Of a stretch of 64,000 nt of DNA, positions 1 to 11,958 are shown one piece after another. Source of the stretch: Kryptolebias marmoratus (taxonomy: Eukaryota; Chordata; Actinopteri; Cyprinodontiformes; Rivulidae); NCBI RefSeq assembly GCF_001649575.2, contig NC_051441.1:11796134-11860133 (forward strand), given 5' to 3'. The notes beneath the pieces were generated by a model that was not told where the DNA came from, ran no database searches, and saw only the letters and a program-made list of their open reading frames with translations. Both the position numbers and the translations under genes were made by a program. Numbering within the stretch: position 1 is the stretch's first letter; each line of letters opens with the position of its first letter.

Positions 1-150
1 AAATCTTCTACAAATCAGCTTCTGTTCCACTTTTTGCATCTTCATTAAACTTCAGCTGTTCAGCATATCTTCAGCCGCTTTCAGCAAAATCATTCAGCAA
101 AAAAAGCATTCACACTGCATTTTCGCAGGAAATGCAACTTCTCTAGTTCA
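1..150. repeat. TTCAGC-rich repeat fragment
   Basis: Five copies of TTCAGC start at 51, 59, 70, 80 and 93, followed by an A/T-rich segment. The wording resembles interspersed repeats I associate with fish genomes, but the family cannot be named from sequence alone. It is cut by the window edge. Confidence 0.35.
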
Positions 151-1489
151 ACTCTGCAATCTTTATTATCATCGTTGATGGTTTTTGTCCTTCTAAAGAC
201 TCCAAAGACATTGAAAAAGCTTTTCTTATCTACAAAGCTACATTCTCAAAAATAAAAAACAAAAAAGGTGGAGGTTGTTTTGTTGAACATTTGTTGTTGA
301 CTATACTAAAAGCTCATACTGCGTTTGGGAAAACTGGATGCATTTCAGCAAGTGTTAAACATTTAGAAGCAAAACATTTGGATGTAATTGTTTTGATTAT
401 GTTGAACTACCATTGTTTATATGGATTACTGCAATAACTTAATAATCCAATGCCTTTTTAAGTTGCAATGCTTGCTGTTATAATAATTATTGCTTTCATG
501 TGGTGTCTGCATGTGTCCATTTGTGCTGTAACTGTCTATTCTGACTAGATAAAAAATCATTTTTAAATCTAAAATGTCTCCCATGCTTGATAAATAAAGG
601 TCTAAATTTTAAAAGAGGAGAAAAATAAATATTCAACTTTTTTTTATGTCAAGACATTAAATTTAAACGCCTAATGCAATTTTCATGAATGACTATTCTC
701 ATTGCATGCAGCTTGAGTCGGCGTCGTGAATCTTCAGCTTCCTCTCCATTATTTTTATTATTTTCTGACTGTTTGTCAGAAAGCAGAGGAGGTTATAGAG
801 AAAACTCAGAGGAGGTTAGAAGAAATAACCTCATCCTTAGATGCTTTCAGTATGGCAGCTTTGTCTACAAGATTTTAAATGTAGAACTAAAAGGGGGATA
901 TTCAGAGTAAATTTATCCACACTTGGTTGGATTCACTGGTCACTGTACACTTACACACTGCACATAAAGATGTACATTTGAATTAACATGTCTAGAGATT
1001 ATATTCAGGTCTTCACAATACAGTGAAGAAACCCATCAGCCATTCTCTCTGAGATATTGTTGCCCCGCCTTGCCTCCTCGTAGATCTCTGCTCCAGTCTA
1101 CCTGGCCTGTCTGTTTGCATGGATGTATGACAACCCTGAAGCAGTGCGCCGCCACAATTGTGAATCAGAGGACATCTTCATGTATTTATGACTCCATTAA
1201 ATTTCCGCACAAGGACAAGGAGGTTGAGCGCTATGGCCTCTCCGTCCTTTTTTTTCCCTGCTGTACGCTCCCCCCATCCTGCTGTTTCACCATTTTTGTC
1301 AGTCATTAGTTCAGATTTATGGAGCCACCTGCTGAGAAAATGTAGACAAATGTGTGATAAATATAACAAGGTTGCTGGGAAATTCTTTTGTCAACATAAA
1401 AATGTCAGCCATGTAGTTTTTTTTGTTTGGTTTTTTTTTGAGAGAAAGATGAAATGTGCATCATTTGTTAGCAGTAATTAGCTGGATTC
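151..1489. other. Intergenic, no gene seen
   Basis: AT-rich sequence. Short open frames at 689-910 and 1070-1481 overlap on both strands, have low complexity and match no family I know. No RNA gene or transposon end was recognised. Confidence 0.6.
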
Positions 1490-1700
1490 TGGACTGTCTT
1501 CTCTTAACATTTTAATTGATTGTCTGTGCAATTAAATTATTTAAACGAATGCTTCTGAATTAATAAACAAGAGCAATTAACTGCCCTACCATGCAATCAT
1601 GATTAAGTTATTATACACTCCATTATTTATACTGACGAGTGATGTATGACATGATTTGCAGTCTCCATGACCATTATAATAATGAGTTAAAGGGCAAACA
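1490..1700. promoter_or_regulatory. Candidate conserved non-coding island (TAAT-rich)
   Basis: This stretch is unique within the window and dense in homeodomain-type TAAT/ATTA cores, with none of the repeat families seen elsewhere. It has the look of a vertebrate developmental enhancer. That is inference; only cross-species alignment would show it. Confidence 0.2.
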
Positions 1701-2399
1701 TAAAAAGAAACTGTTTCACTCAATGAAAAAAACAAACCAATAATGAAGATTTTTTTTTATCAGTGCAAGTGTGTGTGAATAAAACACAGTTTATCAAGGC
1801 AGAGAAGTTGCTAGTTCTGATTAAACGACCCTCACATCCAAACAGACATCTCTCATGTCCCTTCAACACCTGCTGCTTGGGAGTTCAATGGGTTCAGATC
1901 ATTTTTAATTATCTACAAATTCAAGATAATAGTCCGTGACACTCAGTCTGAGGGTGATCCAACAATAGACACTGTCAAAAGTCCAAAGACTTCAGCTAAA
2001 ACTAGTCACAGTGAATAATAATTATTACTGGGGAAAAAACCCTTAAACATGACATATGGGGTTAGAATTATAATGACAGCAAAAAGGAAATTAGATTGTT
2101 GACCTGCAACTTTATAAACAGGCATTCTCCATTAAGGTTGCCACAGCACATCTAAAGCTTATCTCAAATTTAATTTTAGCAGCAATAAAGCACCAGAGGC
2201 CAAACATGTCAGTCAATAAAAGGTGCAATAAAAATTATTATAAAACAAGCAAACTAAAAAAGCTTTATGATGAAAGAGCAGGTGGCTGTGAAACAGCCTT
2301 GTCAAGACTGTGAGCAAGAAGTGAAGGAAACTGGTCACCTTTTCTAAAGTACTTTATAAAGACATTTAACATTTTGGGGTTATTTGCTAAAGGCTTGGG
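1701..2399. other. Intergenic, no gene seen
   Basis: AT-rich and unremarkable, with short A and T runs. No coding frame, RNA gene or transposon end can be supported. Confidence 0.55.
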
Positions 2400-2560
2400 T
2401 AAAATACAACAGTAATTCAGATTAACAAATAATATCTTACCTGTTGTAGAAATCAAAGTGGATTACAACACCTCAGTGGCTGTAGGCTTGGCTGCTATAG
2501 TGGTTATTTTCAGGCCCAAATAGCAGCATCTAGCTGTAGCACTTTTGCCAAACATCGGTA
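2400..2560 (-). repeat. Family A fragment, diverged
   Basis: The arm phrase ATCTTACCTGTTGTAGA occurs near 2433. An internal block follows at about 2523, AGCAGCATCTAGCTGTAGCA, reverse-complement in sense to most other copies. No outer terminus is recognisable, so this is an old internal or arm fragment of a non-autonomous DNA element. Confidence 0.55.
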
Positions 2561-4570
2561 CAAAACCTGCAAAAAACACACAATAATATCAAAATGTTTA
2601 ATCTGACAATGTTAAGAAAGGAACGTTCCCAGCTGATGCAAAAATGCAACCATACAAACATTAGAAAAGAGCCAATTTCCCAAATGAACATAATCTACAT
2701 TTTACCAAAAATGTAGGATAAAATTACAAATCTGAAAGGTAATTCAGATAAAGATGAATTAACAACACTATGGTAGGTGACTGTAACAAGTGAACCCTCA
2801 TAACAAAGTTTCTTCAAACAAAATTCCCTTATGAACACACACAATCATCAATGCACAGCAGAGTCATGCGGCCTGCACTCCCACACAAACACTGTACACA
2901 GAGGCAATTAAAAAGCTGTGATGATGACTACATTACAAACAGTTGCAGAAGCAACCCGGGCCTGAGGGGCCCGCAGGACTGAGCGAAGAGCTGCTTCAAA
3001 GCCCCACAAAAATAACACAGTGGGGATCATGAATGAAAGATTATGCAGTGAATTGAAAATTAAACTTAAAAACACTGTAAAAACTGTTACATTAAGCAGG
3101 GGTACCATCAGAGTTTTGCTGGAGTGTGTGTGTGTGTGTGTGGACATCGAAGTTTGAAGTAAATGCTGCATCAAGGATCTGATCCTCCCAACAGAGAAAG
3201 ACAGGCCTCATATCCTGGTCATTTAAACTCAAACTGCCTATTCAATAAAAAGAAAAGCCACGGACATTCACATGCAAAAGGGTTTCACACACACAAACAC
3301 ACACCAGGAGCTCTCGTTGCTGATTGCAGAGAAAGCCTAACATGCTCCTCCTCCATCCTCTCTATTTACAGACAAATTAAGACATTGATTTCTCCTCTTG
3401 TACTTAAACATGTATCGATTTGACTCAGGTGTCTGAAACTACCTCCAACCTCCTTCTGCTCATGGACATGCACAGGCTTGGGCAAGAAATTTCAGCTAAA
3501 ATAATAGCCACCATTCTAAATGTAAGAGAGCTGATGTGCAGCGAACAGAAGCTATATGTGTACACCCACACAAATCGCTGATAACAGTGTTGAATCATGT
3601 CACTGCTTCCATTTACTGTGCTTCTCAATTTTTTTTCCTCTCAAACCCCCGAACAACTGTAAAAATAACTGAAGAACTGCTTCAGTGACTTGCTGTGCTG
3701 GGACTGAGCCTTAGTTGTGGCTCTGCTGATGGTAAAACAGGTTGATAAGTCCAAACCACCTCCAGAAATTTCCTCTTTTCTTTCTGTTTTATATTCTTTT
3801 TGTATCACACCTTTTTTTTTTCCTTCGCGAGCAAAACTCCAGATGTGATAAATGAGTCCCTCTGACCATACACGCTGCAGTCCTAAATCATATGCACCCT
3901 TTCTCCAACAAAGCATCTAAACAACCGTCCTGCTGATGGGGGAGAGAATATGGCCTCCAAGGACAGACTGAACCACCTTTGTCTACATGTCAAACACTGC
4001 GCTTGGATGAACTTGACTTTCTCCACGTTTCTGCAGGCTACAGGAGCAGTGCCTTTGTAGAAGTGTGGCAGGGGCTCTGTTAAAAGAACATGTGAGGTGG
4101 AGAGTGTGGCGTGAAGTAGTTATGTCAAAATGCCACAGGCGCATGACGTCTGACACAGGAGAACAGGTAGGAGATCATAGTTACAGCACCATAAGATAAC
4201 ACTGGCAATAAAACTAAATCTAATGTAAAGTCTTATAAGAGGGCTATAAAATAGAGAAGATGGACAGTCTTTTCTAACTGGGATAAAAAGATGCAAAAAA
4301 ATTACAAGGTTTATTATGATAAAAAACATTTTTGTGATATATATATCTTAACCACTACTATTCAGTAAACAGATTTGTAATTTCAACCAAACTCCAATAT
4401 GTTCACTTCATTATCAGTTTATACAAGACATCTGTGTCTCCGTGGAGGAAAGCAGGTGGTCTGTCTACAATAAAAATCACTCTAGTGAAGAATATTTGGT
4501 CAAAATGAAAAGGTGACATTTGAAGTACTTCATTTTTTGGTTAAAACTTTTTAAAAGTTTTTTTAAATCC
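2561..4570. other. Intergenic with short (GT)n
   Basis: No gene. A (GT)n run of about ten units lies at 3124-3142. Open frames at 2908-3423 and 3641-3916 overlap on opposite strands and look like chance. Nothing else in the stretch can be named. Confidence 0.55.
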
Positions 4571-4740
4571 TAGAGGAATAGCTCAGAGGTTTTGAAGTGA
4601 GGTTCTATTCTAAGTAAAGGTTATGAACGATTAGTATCACACCTGTTGAAGAAAGCTCCTTGAACAGCCTCCAACTGCAGAGAGTTGTATTTTGATAAAT
4701 GGAGCTAGGTCGGTAATGGATTGTTGATGTTCTCAAACAA
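4571..4740 (+). repeat. Family A left end, diverged
   Basis: Starts with a decayed terminus (GAGGAATAGCTCAGAGG, then TTTTGAAGTGAGGTTCT). The arm phrases GGTTATGAACGATTAG and CACACCTGTTGAAGAAAGCT follow. The copy appears interrupted downstream by a tetranucleotide array; related internal sequence resumes at about 4911-5010. Confidence 0.6.
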
Positions 4741-4838
4741 GTCCAATCTCAAACAGCATAGATGTTTATGAAAAAGTTGCTTTATTAAACCTTTTAATTA
4801 GTTTGTTGGGAGAGCAGTGTTGGAGCTGCATAATCTAC

Positions 4839-4910
<72 letters not shown>
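4839..4910. repeat. (CTAT)n microsatellite, about 18 units
   Basis: An uninterrupted tetranucleotide array of 72 bp lying between two segments related to family A. The lack of interruptions suggests a young, length-variable locus. Confidence 0.97.
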
Positions 4911-5010
4911 TGCCATGAATTTAGCATTACAAGGTTATTTACATTCAGTTTCATAAATGACAGTAAGTGCAAATAGCAGCAAGAGTTAACTTTAGTTAGC
5001 TTTCTGGAAT
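4911..5010. repeat. Family A internal fragment
   Basis: The block around 4930-5010 (GGTTATTTACATTCAG and AGTGCAAATAGCAGCAAG) matches internal parts of family A seen at 28.8 kb. It probably belongs to the copy starting at 4571, split by the (CTAT)n array. Confidence 0.45.
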
Positions 5011-6635
5011 ATCCCAATATTTCTGTTAGAGTAACCACACATCTGCTCAGGATTTGCTGAAGGATCACTACAAAGAAGCCAAATCCACAGAGACTACATC
5101 CTGCAATGTCCACAAGATCTGCCAGCAAACCTTCAGGGAACCTGCTTCCTAACCCCCCAGAGTTCAGAGTCATTATAGGTAGGTTAAATCAGATCAAGCC
5201 TTAAATGGTTCATTTTGTAGCTGATTGTTGCGAACTCTGATTACTTTTCACGCCACTTCTCCTGATCAGCTTCATCTTCCCCCTTTGTCTTCACCGCTTC
5301 CCGAAGTCTTTATGTTGCTCCACTTTCTTGGCAAAGCTGAGGTCTGCACCTGCAGTGGCTGCTCGAGGGCACAAATCTTTGGTATTGTTCTGAAAGTTGC
5401 ATGATGCCTGCTGTGAATTCAGGATGGTGTAACGAGCTGCTACAGTGGCACATTGGTCTCCTCATCACTCACAGAGGCAGCTCGGCTCTTCAGTTGGCAT
5501 GTCCAAAAGTGGCGCCATTTCTCGTGTGCTATATTCAGTTTTCCCTCTGTGGACGGCTCCAGTAGCCGGGGCAGAGTCTGTAAAACTGTGATGTTGTTGG
5601 TTAATGACACAGTTTGCGGTGACGGGAAATGTGGAACTAGGTATAATGAGAACACTGACTTCATGATGGGCATCTGAGTGTGTTTTAAAATAGAGCAAAC
5701 TTAGAAAGATTAACTAGTAGGGGTCCTTCTTCTGAAAAAATAAAGTCAAATCAGGAAGGATTGGGGTTTCTATGAAAATGCATGAAGTGGATGGATCAGG
5801 ACAAGGATTAATTTAGAGAACCTTTTTTAACCAGGAAATGATATATATTCAAATCATCTTGCTGTCTAAAATAATTGCATGTTTTAGAATATATGGTCCT
5901 TTTGAAAGCAAACAAACTGAAGCTGATTAAACAAGATTAACTCTTTACTGTCCCAAAAACAGACCGTCTTGAAAATCTAACAATTGCAAAAATATTCATT
6001 AAATGTTGTGGTGGATAAAATGGTCTAAGCTAAGTTTGTTTCAATCCTTATTCCACCTGTTGATGTAAAAACTGGACAAGTTCTTGAGGAGCTCTACAGC
6101 ACCTCTTTGTACTCTGAGTAGAAATGTGATAAGTAACCACTGATTGAAATCTAGATAATCGAAACCCACATTATTGTAATTGTCAGAGAGCTTTTATACA
6201 ACACAACTCTGCACATTAGCATTCACACTTGTGAGCTATATGCATGCTTCAAAATGTTGTTGCGATTGATTGTTTATTACCTGCTGTGTGTGCAGATACA
6301 CACACGGTCAGGAAGCCAGTACATTCAGACATTCAAACCAATCAGAATTTTGACCACAGTAAAGTTATACTTGCAACTCTAACACTTGGACAGAGTTTAA
6401 GCCTGGCAGGTTTACTTACATCAAGCTTCTATCTTTCTAACTCACAGTTTAGGGACAAATAAAAACTCCAAAGTACCAAAGTTTTCACAGCTATGTTCTT
6501 ATTTTCTTCACGCTGGATGACCACCCTCCTACGATGGAAATAATCAGCCAGGGCGTGGATGGTTGTTGCAGGATCTTAGCAAGATCTTTAGACGTGTATT
6601 AAGAATGCAGCAAACTACAAATTACCCATGACAGG
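5011..6635. other. Intergenic, no gene seen
   Basis: At 5440-5698 three frames stay open at once in a GC-richer patch. None has a recognisable domain, and plus and minus frames are equally open, which argues against coding. The remainder is AT-rich with no supported feature. Confidence 0.5.
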
Positions 6636-7013
6636 GCATGATAGGTTGCCGAGTTTTAAGCATGAACAAAATTCCTGTAGCATGGTTGTGGTGGTTTATC
6701 ATTGCAGTGGCAGCATGGTGGGAATGTACCCATGACTTGGGGCCTACACACACCAATGTGGCTTGGTTGTTGAGAGTTTGAGGCATGACTCACTATGCTG
6801 GCCTCATGCCTAGGCTTCAACTGTGATCGTGACAAGTTAATCGAAACACAGGCATGATACCCTTGGCAGTAGCGTCATGCTAGCATGGCATGATCTTTTA
6901 GCTCATAGCTGCATCCTGACACCATTTGAGACAATCCTCTTACAGAAAAACCACATGAAAGTAGCATGTGGAAATCATGTGCTGTGTAGTACCATATAAT
7001 CCTCTAGAGCATG
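6636..7013 (+). other. GCATG-dense segment
   Basis: GCATG occurs ten times on the plus strand, at 6636, 6660, 6680, 6713, 6783, 6852, 6883, 6888, 6964 and 7009. Fewer than one would be expected by chance in 380 bp. Spacing is irregular, so it is not a simple tandem array. In transcribed RNA GCAUG is the core Rbfox site, but no transcript is known here. Confidence 0.6.
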
Positions 7014-8298
7014 GTCAGGGCACAGAACAGTGTCTTTGGGATGCAAAAAATAGCAGAGAAGAACCAATTCTGTGAGTATAAAAAGCTTATTTGGTGCTTC
7101 CCTTCACAGTGAAGGTTTTCCAAATTTGTTGCAATCCAGCAAGGATCTAATAGGTCGAGTAAATGAATCCGAAGTTTTAGATGCAAATAAATGTAATAGT
7201 TTCTTATAAAACTATTTACATTTGCTGTTATTAGATGAAATTGTAATGAAAATGATAAAAATATCAACCAGTGTCGCGCATAACGATAGTACCCTACAGT
7301 GTATAGTCACATACAAAAGCCTTGAAATAAAAAAAAGCTCAAACTCTACTGCTTCTTCTTCACTTTCTTTGCCCTTTGACCCCGTGTGTGTGGCGAGCAG
7401 AACGAGCACTTTCCCATGGGTGTGATATGTCACCGTTGTGTGTGCAGCGCCGCTCCGGTCACTGGGATCTCTTCCTTCAGTGGAAGTATTTTCTGTAACA
7501 AAGAAAAGTTACTCTCTTTAGCCATGCATCCCTGCCTGCTGCCAATTACAGCTCCATTGGCTGAATCATTAGGGTAATTTACCCACAGAGTGTTCTCCTC
7601 GCTGCTTTGGAGGAGTCAAACTGTTCAACCATTTCCCACCAGCATCAGGCCACTGCTCTCACATCATGACCCAGTCGATACGAACGGTCACCTCCTTTCA
7701 GCTCCGAGCTTTAAAATTCTCTGCACTCAGGTGCTGTGTTTGTAATCCTCACAGGACCTGGATTCTATCAGCAGCCCTGAAACACTTTAAATCAATATGC
7801 AGGAGAGGAAAAGGTTGCACTTTCACAGAAGGATTTTGTCTCCACCACTTGGTGTGTTTTGTTATATTATCTATATGAGCACCTGAGAAACTTCGTTATT
7901 TTTTAAAGGGATGAAATTATTTTAATCGTAACTGTATAATTTTTATACTATATCAGTGTATGCTGGAGAAAAAAAAAAGTATGAACAAAGGAAAGTAGAA
8001 GAAAAATCCACAAATATTATGGCTATCTTGCTAGATTAAATAATTGTGTTGCTATAACTTATTATATGTCTACATAATCTTTTAGGGCTGAATAAACATT
8101 TTTAACCAGGAATAAGTTTGGGTTCATTTGGGTGGGTGAAACATTTTTTTCTTGGCAAATCTTTCTCTATTTATAGGTCATGACAGATTTGTTAAAGATA
8201 AAACTTTGTAAGTTAGACATTTCAGCAAAAAGATTACCAATAGAAACTCCAAGTGTGCAACATCTTTGGTTAAAACTTTAGCAATAACTGTTGTTTGC
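7014..8298. other. Intergenic, no gene seen
   Basis: AT-rich sequence with a GC-richer island at about 7370-7500, where frames on both strands are open but show no known domain. No repeat family was recognised. Confidence 0.5.
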
Positions 8299-8431
8299 AA
8301 TATATGTCATGACCCACTGACTGATTTTATTGAAACTTTTAGAAAATGTTTATTGGATGTAGATCTAAAACATCTATGTCTGGCATGAAAGGTGGTAGGC
8401 ATTATGCATTCCTTCAACGCATTCTAGACCT
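8299..8431 (+). repeat. Family B fragment
   Basis: Contains diverged forms of the family phrases GTCATGACCCACTGACTGA, TATTGGATGTAGATCTA and GGCATGAAAGGTGGTAGGC, followed by CCTTCAACGCATTCTAG. Family B is an interspersed repeat seen many times in this window; its class is unknown to me. Confidence 0.55.
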
Positions 8432-8879
8432 TTAATTTATTATATTTTTAGCATAGAAATATCAAACCATTGTGTTTTTTTTCCCTCAAAAGTTAAAATT
8501 ATAGTTGTCTCATTATCCGTCTGCATCTACTTTCAAAAGATTTTACAGCAAGACACTGCAGAGCAAGATAAACCAGGTGTTGATTAGATGGTAGAAAAGT
8601 CGAGCACACACACACACACCCCTACAACCCAATACCCCTCATTTAATTTACACAGATGTATGTGGTATATGGCATTTGGCGGTAAATCATTTAGTCAACG
8701 AATCAAATGTCAGGCAGGAGAAAGCAAATGGCAGCTGCTGGCTGATAAGAGTGATTGCTTAAGGAAATAAATTAGAAACTGGATGAAAAGAAAGACCCGG
8801 AGAACTTAGAAACACAGGGATTAGGACTTTGAAGGTGCTGCAGAACGCAAAGTATAGTAGCACTGCGGTGTCTGAGAGT
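8432..8879. other. Intergenic with short (CA)n
   Basis: A (CA)n run of about seven units lies at 8606-8619. No gene or recognised element. Confidence 0.5.
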
Positions 8880-9245
8880 TTGTGTTTGACTTCCTGAACT
8901 CATATTTTTGTTTAGGTGGATCTGGACTTTTGTTAAACTCACATTTTGTGTTAGCCTGACTTCCTGTTTTATTTTGTGATGTGTTTAGGATCGTAACAGC
9001 TGGTCTTTGTTACTAATCAGCACACCTGCTCCTCATTTAGTAATCACTTCCCTCAGAGTATACATTAGACTGTTTTGGTTCCTTCTGTTTAGTGGCTGAT
9101 CATCATCATTTCCTTACCTCCACATTAGGCAGCGTTGCTAAGTTTATGTTGAGTTTGGTTCATTTTGCCTTCGCAGCTCCCTGAGTTTGTTAATAAAACT
9201 CTTTATCGAGCCTCCTACTCACTTGTCCTGCATTGGGGTATAATC
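8880..9245 (+). repeat. Retroelement 3'-end/LTR-like segment
   Basis: T-rich plus strand with GACTTCCTG repeats, then CACACCTGCTCCTCATTTAG, an AATAAA at 9192-9197 and a terminal phrase GTCCTGCATTGGGGTATAA. This layout resembles decayed LTR or retroelement ends common in teleosts. No reverse transcriptase coding sequence, paired LTR or duplication was found, so the class is uncertain. Confidence 0.35.
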
Positions 9246-11066
9246 ATATCTAAGACAATTACACATATAAAGTAGTAAGTGAATCTAATTAAGCTTTATT
9301 GCTTTTCCTTGCGTTTCACATGTGTTATTTTATCCACTCCACCGTGCTGTAGAAACTCATCACACGGTACAGTAAATAGGTGCAGCAGATATGCACCAAG
9401 GACTACACAATATTTTTTCTCCTAACATTATTTCCTACATTTTAAGTGTATTTTTTTAAATGTCTATTTTTACCTGGCATCCTGGTAACGTTCTAAAGGA
9501 TGCCCCACTGATCAGAGCATGTCTACAACAGCAGCTGTAGTCTTCTCTGACTCCATCCAGTTTCCTCCAGCCTGTAGCTCATTACTCCTCTCAGCAAGTG
9601 GTGGACCACAGCAGGGTGCTTATTGGCAGCTCGGTGTCTCCATGCGTGTTTAGCAAAGCCCTTGTCTCGAGCCACAGCAGCGCACCGGGAGAGAAAGGAA
9701 GGAGTACCCCAGAGGACAGCTGTGTGTGGCTTCATCAGACTGAGCCGTCTGGATACAGGTTTCTAAATAGAGACGCCGGCCATTCTAAGCCTCTGAACAG
9801 AAAAGAACAAGCAGGATGGAACAAAAAGTTGCAAGGTTTGAGTGAATGCACACAGATGGGTGGGAAATCTATTTCATTCCTACAACACCTTAAAGGAACT
9901 TGGCTCCATGTGAGCTTCTGACAAGAACTTTGAGCGCCCTCTAGTGTGGGAAACTCATTAGTGCAGAAATAAAACCAGGTGGTTGAAGAGTTGGTCACAT
10001 ATGCATTGGCTGCATCAGGACTAATTGCTCCAATCAAACAGATGAGTCATTTTACATCACTAATCAAGCTGCTTAAGAGCCCTTCAGTCTGTGGAAGAAC
10101 ATGGTTCCTCAATCCAGGTTGCAATGAAATCCAAAGACAACAAGGGCAGCAATAACAACCTTGAAAAAAAGTACTGGATAATTAAAACTGCTCACCTTCA
10201 TCATCTGTTTCTTCTTTTTTTCTGCTTCTGAAGGTGCACCTCATGTGTTAAACCAATCAGACTAATTTTTATGTTTTTGTGCAGAAAAGTTACAGAGATA
10301 AAAAAAATAAAATAAAATAAATGGTGGGTTTCTAATAGAGCACTATGCTTGTAAGAAGTAATTATGGCCATTAAAAAGTATTGTGATGCAGTAAAAATAT
10401 AAGAAGACGTGATGTTTATCACTCATCACACTCGACAGCGTGAAAATTATTACAATTACATCTCTTTTACACAAAAGTACCTTGGGTTTCTGTCTTTTTT
10501 CTACCATTTTTCTATCCTTAGCGCCTATATATTGAACAATATGTGCGCACAAACCCCACACAGCTTTGTAATTGGCTCTTTTTTTCCTCCTCTCCTTTTT
10601 GTGTGCATTGATGTTCTCGCCTTGATAGATCCATTAACGCAAAAACACGGACTCAGAATTGTGAAGGGAAATGATTTCCTCCAGCCATATTACAGGCTGG
10701 CCTTTCACACCTCCCTTCAGCGGTGACACATTCTGACACATTCGAATCACCTTTTTGTTCCACGGTTCTCACTGTTCCGTCTCTCATTTATTTTGCTCTG
10801 CCATGCAGAGAAGATGAAAAGGAGAACAAAGAGGGGAAATACTAAAATCCGCACTGTTGGGTTTTATTTTTAAGGCTTACATATTATCTTCCAAAGAAAA
10901 CCCTTAAATACATTCAGCTTGCAAAAAGGTGTAAGGGAAATGACTAAGAGCAGAATTACAGGAAGTAAAGATAAAACCCATTTCTTTTAAAGCTGTTGTG
11001 CTTTCAGTTCAACATAGAAGTGGGAGTTTTTGTTCAAAAATAAACCAGCTGTTGATGCAGTTAGCA
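9246..11066. other. Intergenic with one CTCF-like motif
   Basis: No gene. Overlapping open frames on both strands at 9523-10037 lack known domains. At 9931-9950 the minus strand reads CCCACACTAGAGGGCGCTCA, a close match to the CTCF core. The remainder is AT-rich. Confidence 0.45.
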
Positions 11067-11460
11067 ACCTTGGCAAAAACAAAAATGTCTCCAACTCAGC
11101 CAATTTTACAGACATTGAACTAAAATTTGGTGTGGGAGTAGCTGAGCCTCACCCCCAGCACATACTTTGAGTGCTACACATTGAGCCACATCTTTGCTCA
11201 AAGCGTTGGCATTAATTATTGTCATCAACCCTGTTTGTCTGTTAGCATTAGGTTAGTATGTACATCTATATCTCATTCACTTTTGAAGGCAATCCAATTC
11301 AAAATGGTCACTACAACTAATCAACTTTAGTCAACACAAATATGTCTGCAACTTAGTCAGTTTTACAGATATTGAGCTAAATCTGTTTTAGCTAAGTCTC
11401 ATCTTTAACACGGTCTCTGAGCGCTTTCACATCTTCCAAAATCTCACAATATCAAATGTG
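11067..11460 (+). repeat. Family B, two tandem units
   Basis: Two head-to-tail partial units. The phrase CAGCCAATTTTACAGACATT at about 11097 recurs as TCAGTTTTACAGATATTGAG at about 11358, and both are followed by a CTGAG.CTCA block. The unit between contains AATCAACTTTAGTCAACAC, a family B signature. Confidence 0.7.
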
Positions 11461-11537
11461 ATCGAGTGAAACATCATTCAGAAGGTTTGATCAAAACAGC
11501 TATACGTCTATTTCTTCTCAGCATATACCGGTACATA

Positions 11538-11956
11538 CAGGGGTGAGAGAATGAAACTGAAACACCTGGAACATCCCTTTCAGACAGCTTCCTCTTGTGT
11601 CCACAGTTAATCCTGTTGGATGTGGTTTGTCCTTCTTGGTGGTATGCTGACATTGCCCTGGATACTGTGGCTCTTGATACATCACAAAGACTTGCTGTCT
11701 TGGTCACAGATGTGCCAGCAAGACGTGCACCAACAATTTGTGCTCTTTTGAACTCTGGTATGTCACTCATAATGTTGTGTGCATTGTAATATTTTGAGCA
11801 AAACTGTGCTCTTACCCTGCTGATTGAACCCTCACACTCTGCTCTTACTGGTGCAATGTGCAATTAATGAAGATTGGCCACCAGGCTGGTCCAATTTAGC
11901 CATGAAACCTCCCACACTAAAATGTCAGGTGTTTCAGTTTCATTGTCTTACCCCTG
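11538..11956 (-). mobile_element. Tc1-type transposon, internally deleted
   Basis: A 419 bp element with 31 bp terminal inverted repeats, 11538-11568 and 11926-11956, matching at 29 of 31 positions. It begins CAGGGGTGAGAGAATGAAAC and is flanked by TA on both sides (11536-11537 and 11957-11958), the target duplication expected of the Tc1/mariner superfamily. It keeps the 5' coding part of a transposase on the minus strand and has lost the catalytic domain. It could only be mobilised by a transposase supplied elsewhere. Confidence 0.9.
11573..11770 (-). pseudogene. Tc1-like transposase, N-terminal HTH only
   Basis: The ATG at 11770 (minus) opens MSDIPEFKRAQIVGARLAG, which continues through TASLCDVSRATVSRAMSAYH to KRKLSERD, about 66 residues. 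This is the first helix-turn-helix of a Tc1-type transposase, which binds the element's ends. After residue 66 the frame runs straight into terminal-repeat sequence, so the second DNA-binding part and the DDE catalytic domain are deleted. An upstream extension of the frame to 11863 starts at TTG and is probably untranslated. No stop or frameshift lies within the retained part. It is not expected to be an active transposase; expression is unknown. Confidence 0.85.
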
Positions 11957-11958
11957 TA

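Noticed and set aside
4839..4910. Possible CRISPR-like periodic repeats
   Set aside because: The period is 4 bp with no spacers; these are microsatellites, and the sequence is vertebrate in type.
5440..5698. Three overlapping open frames
   Set aside because: Equally open in several frames and strands, with no domain; consistent with a GC-richer island rather than a gene.
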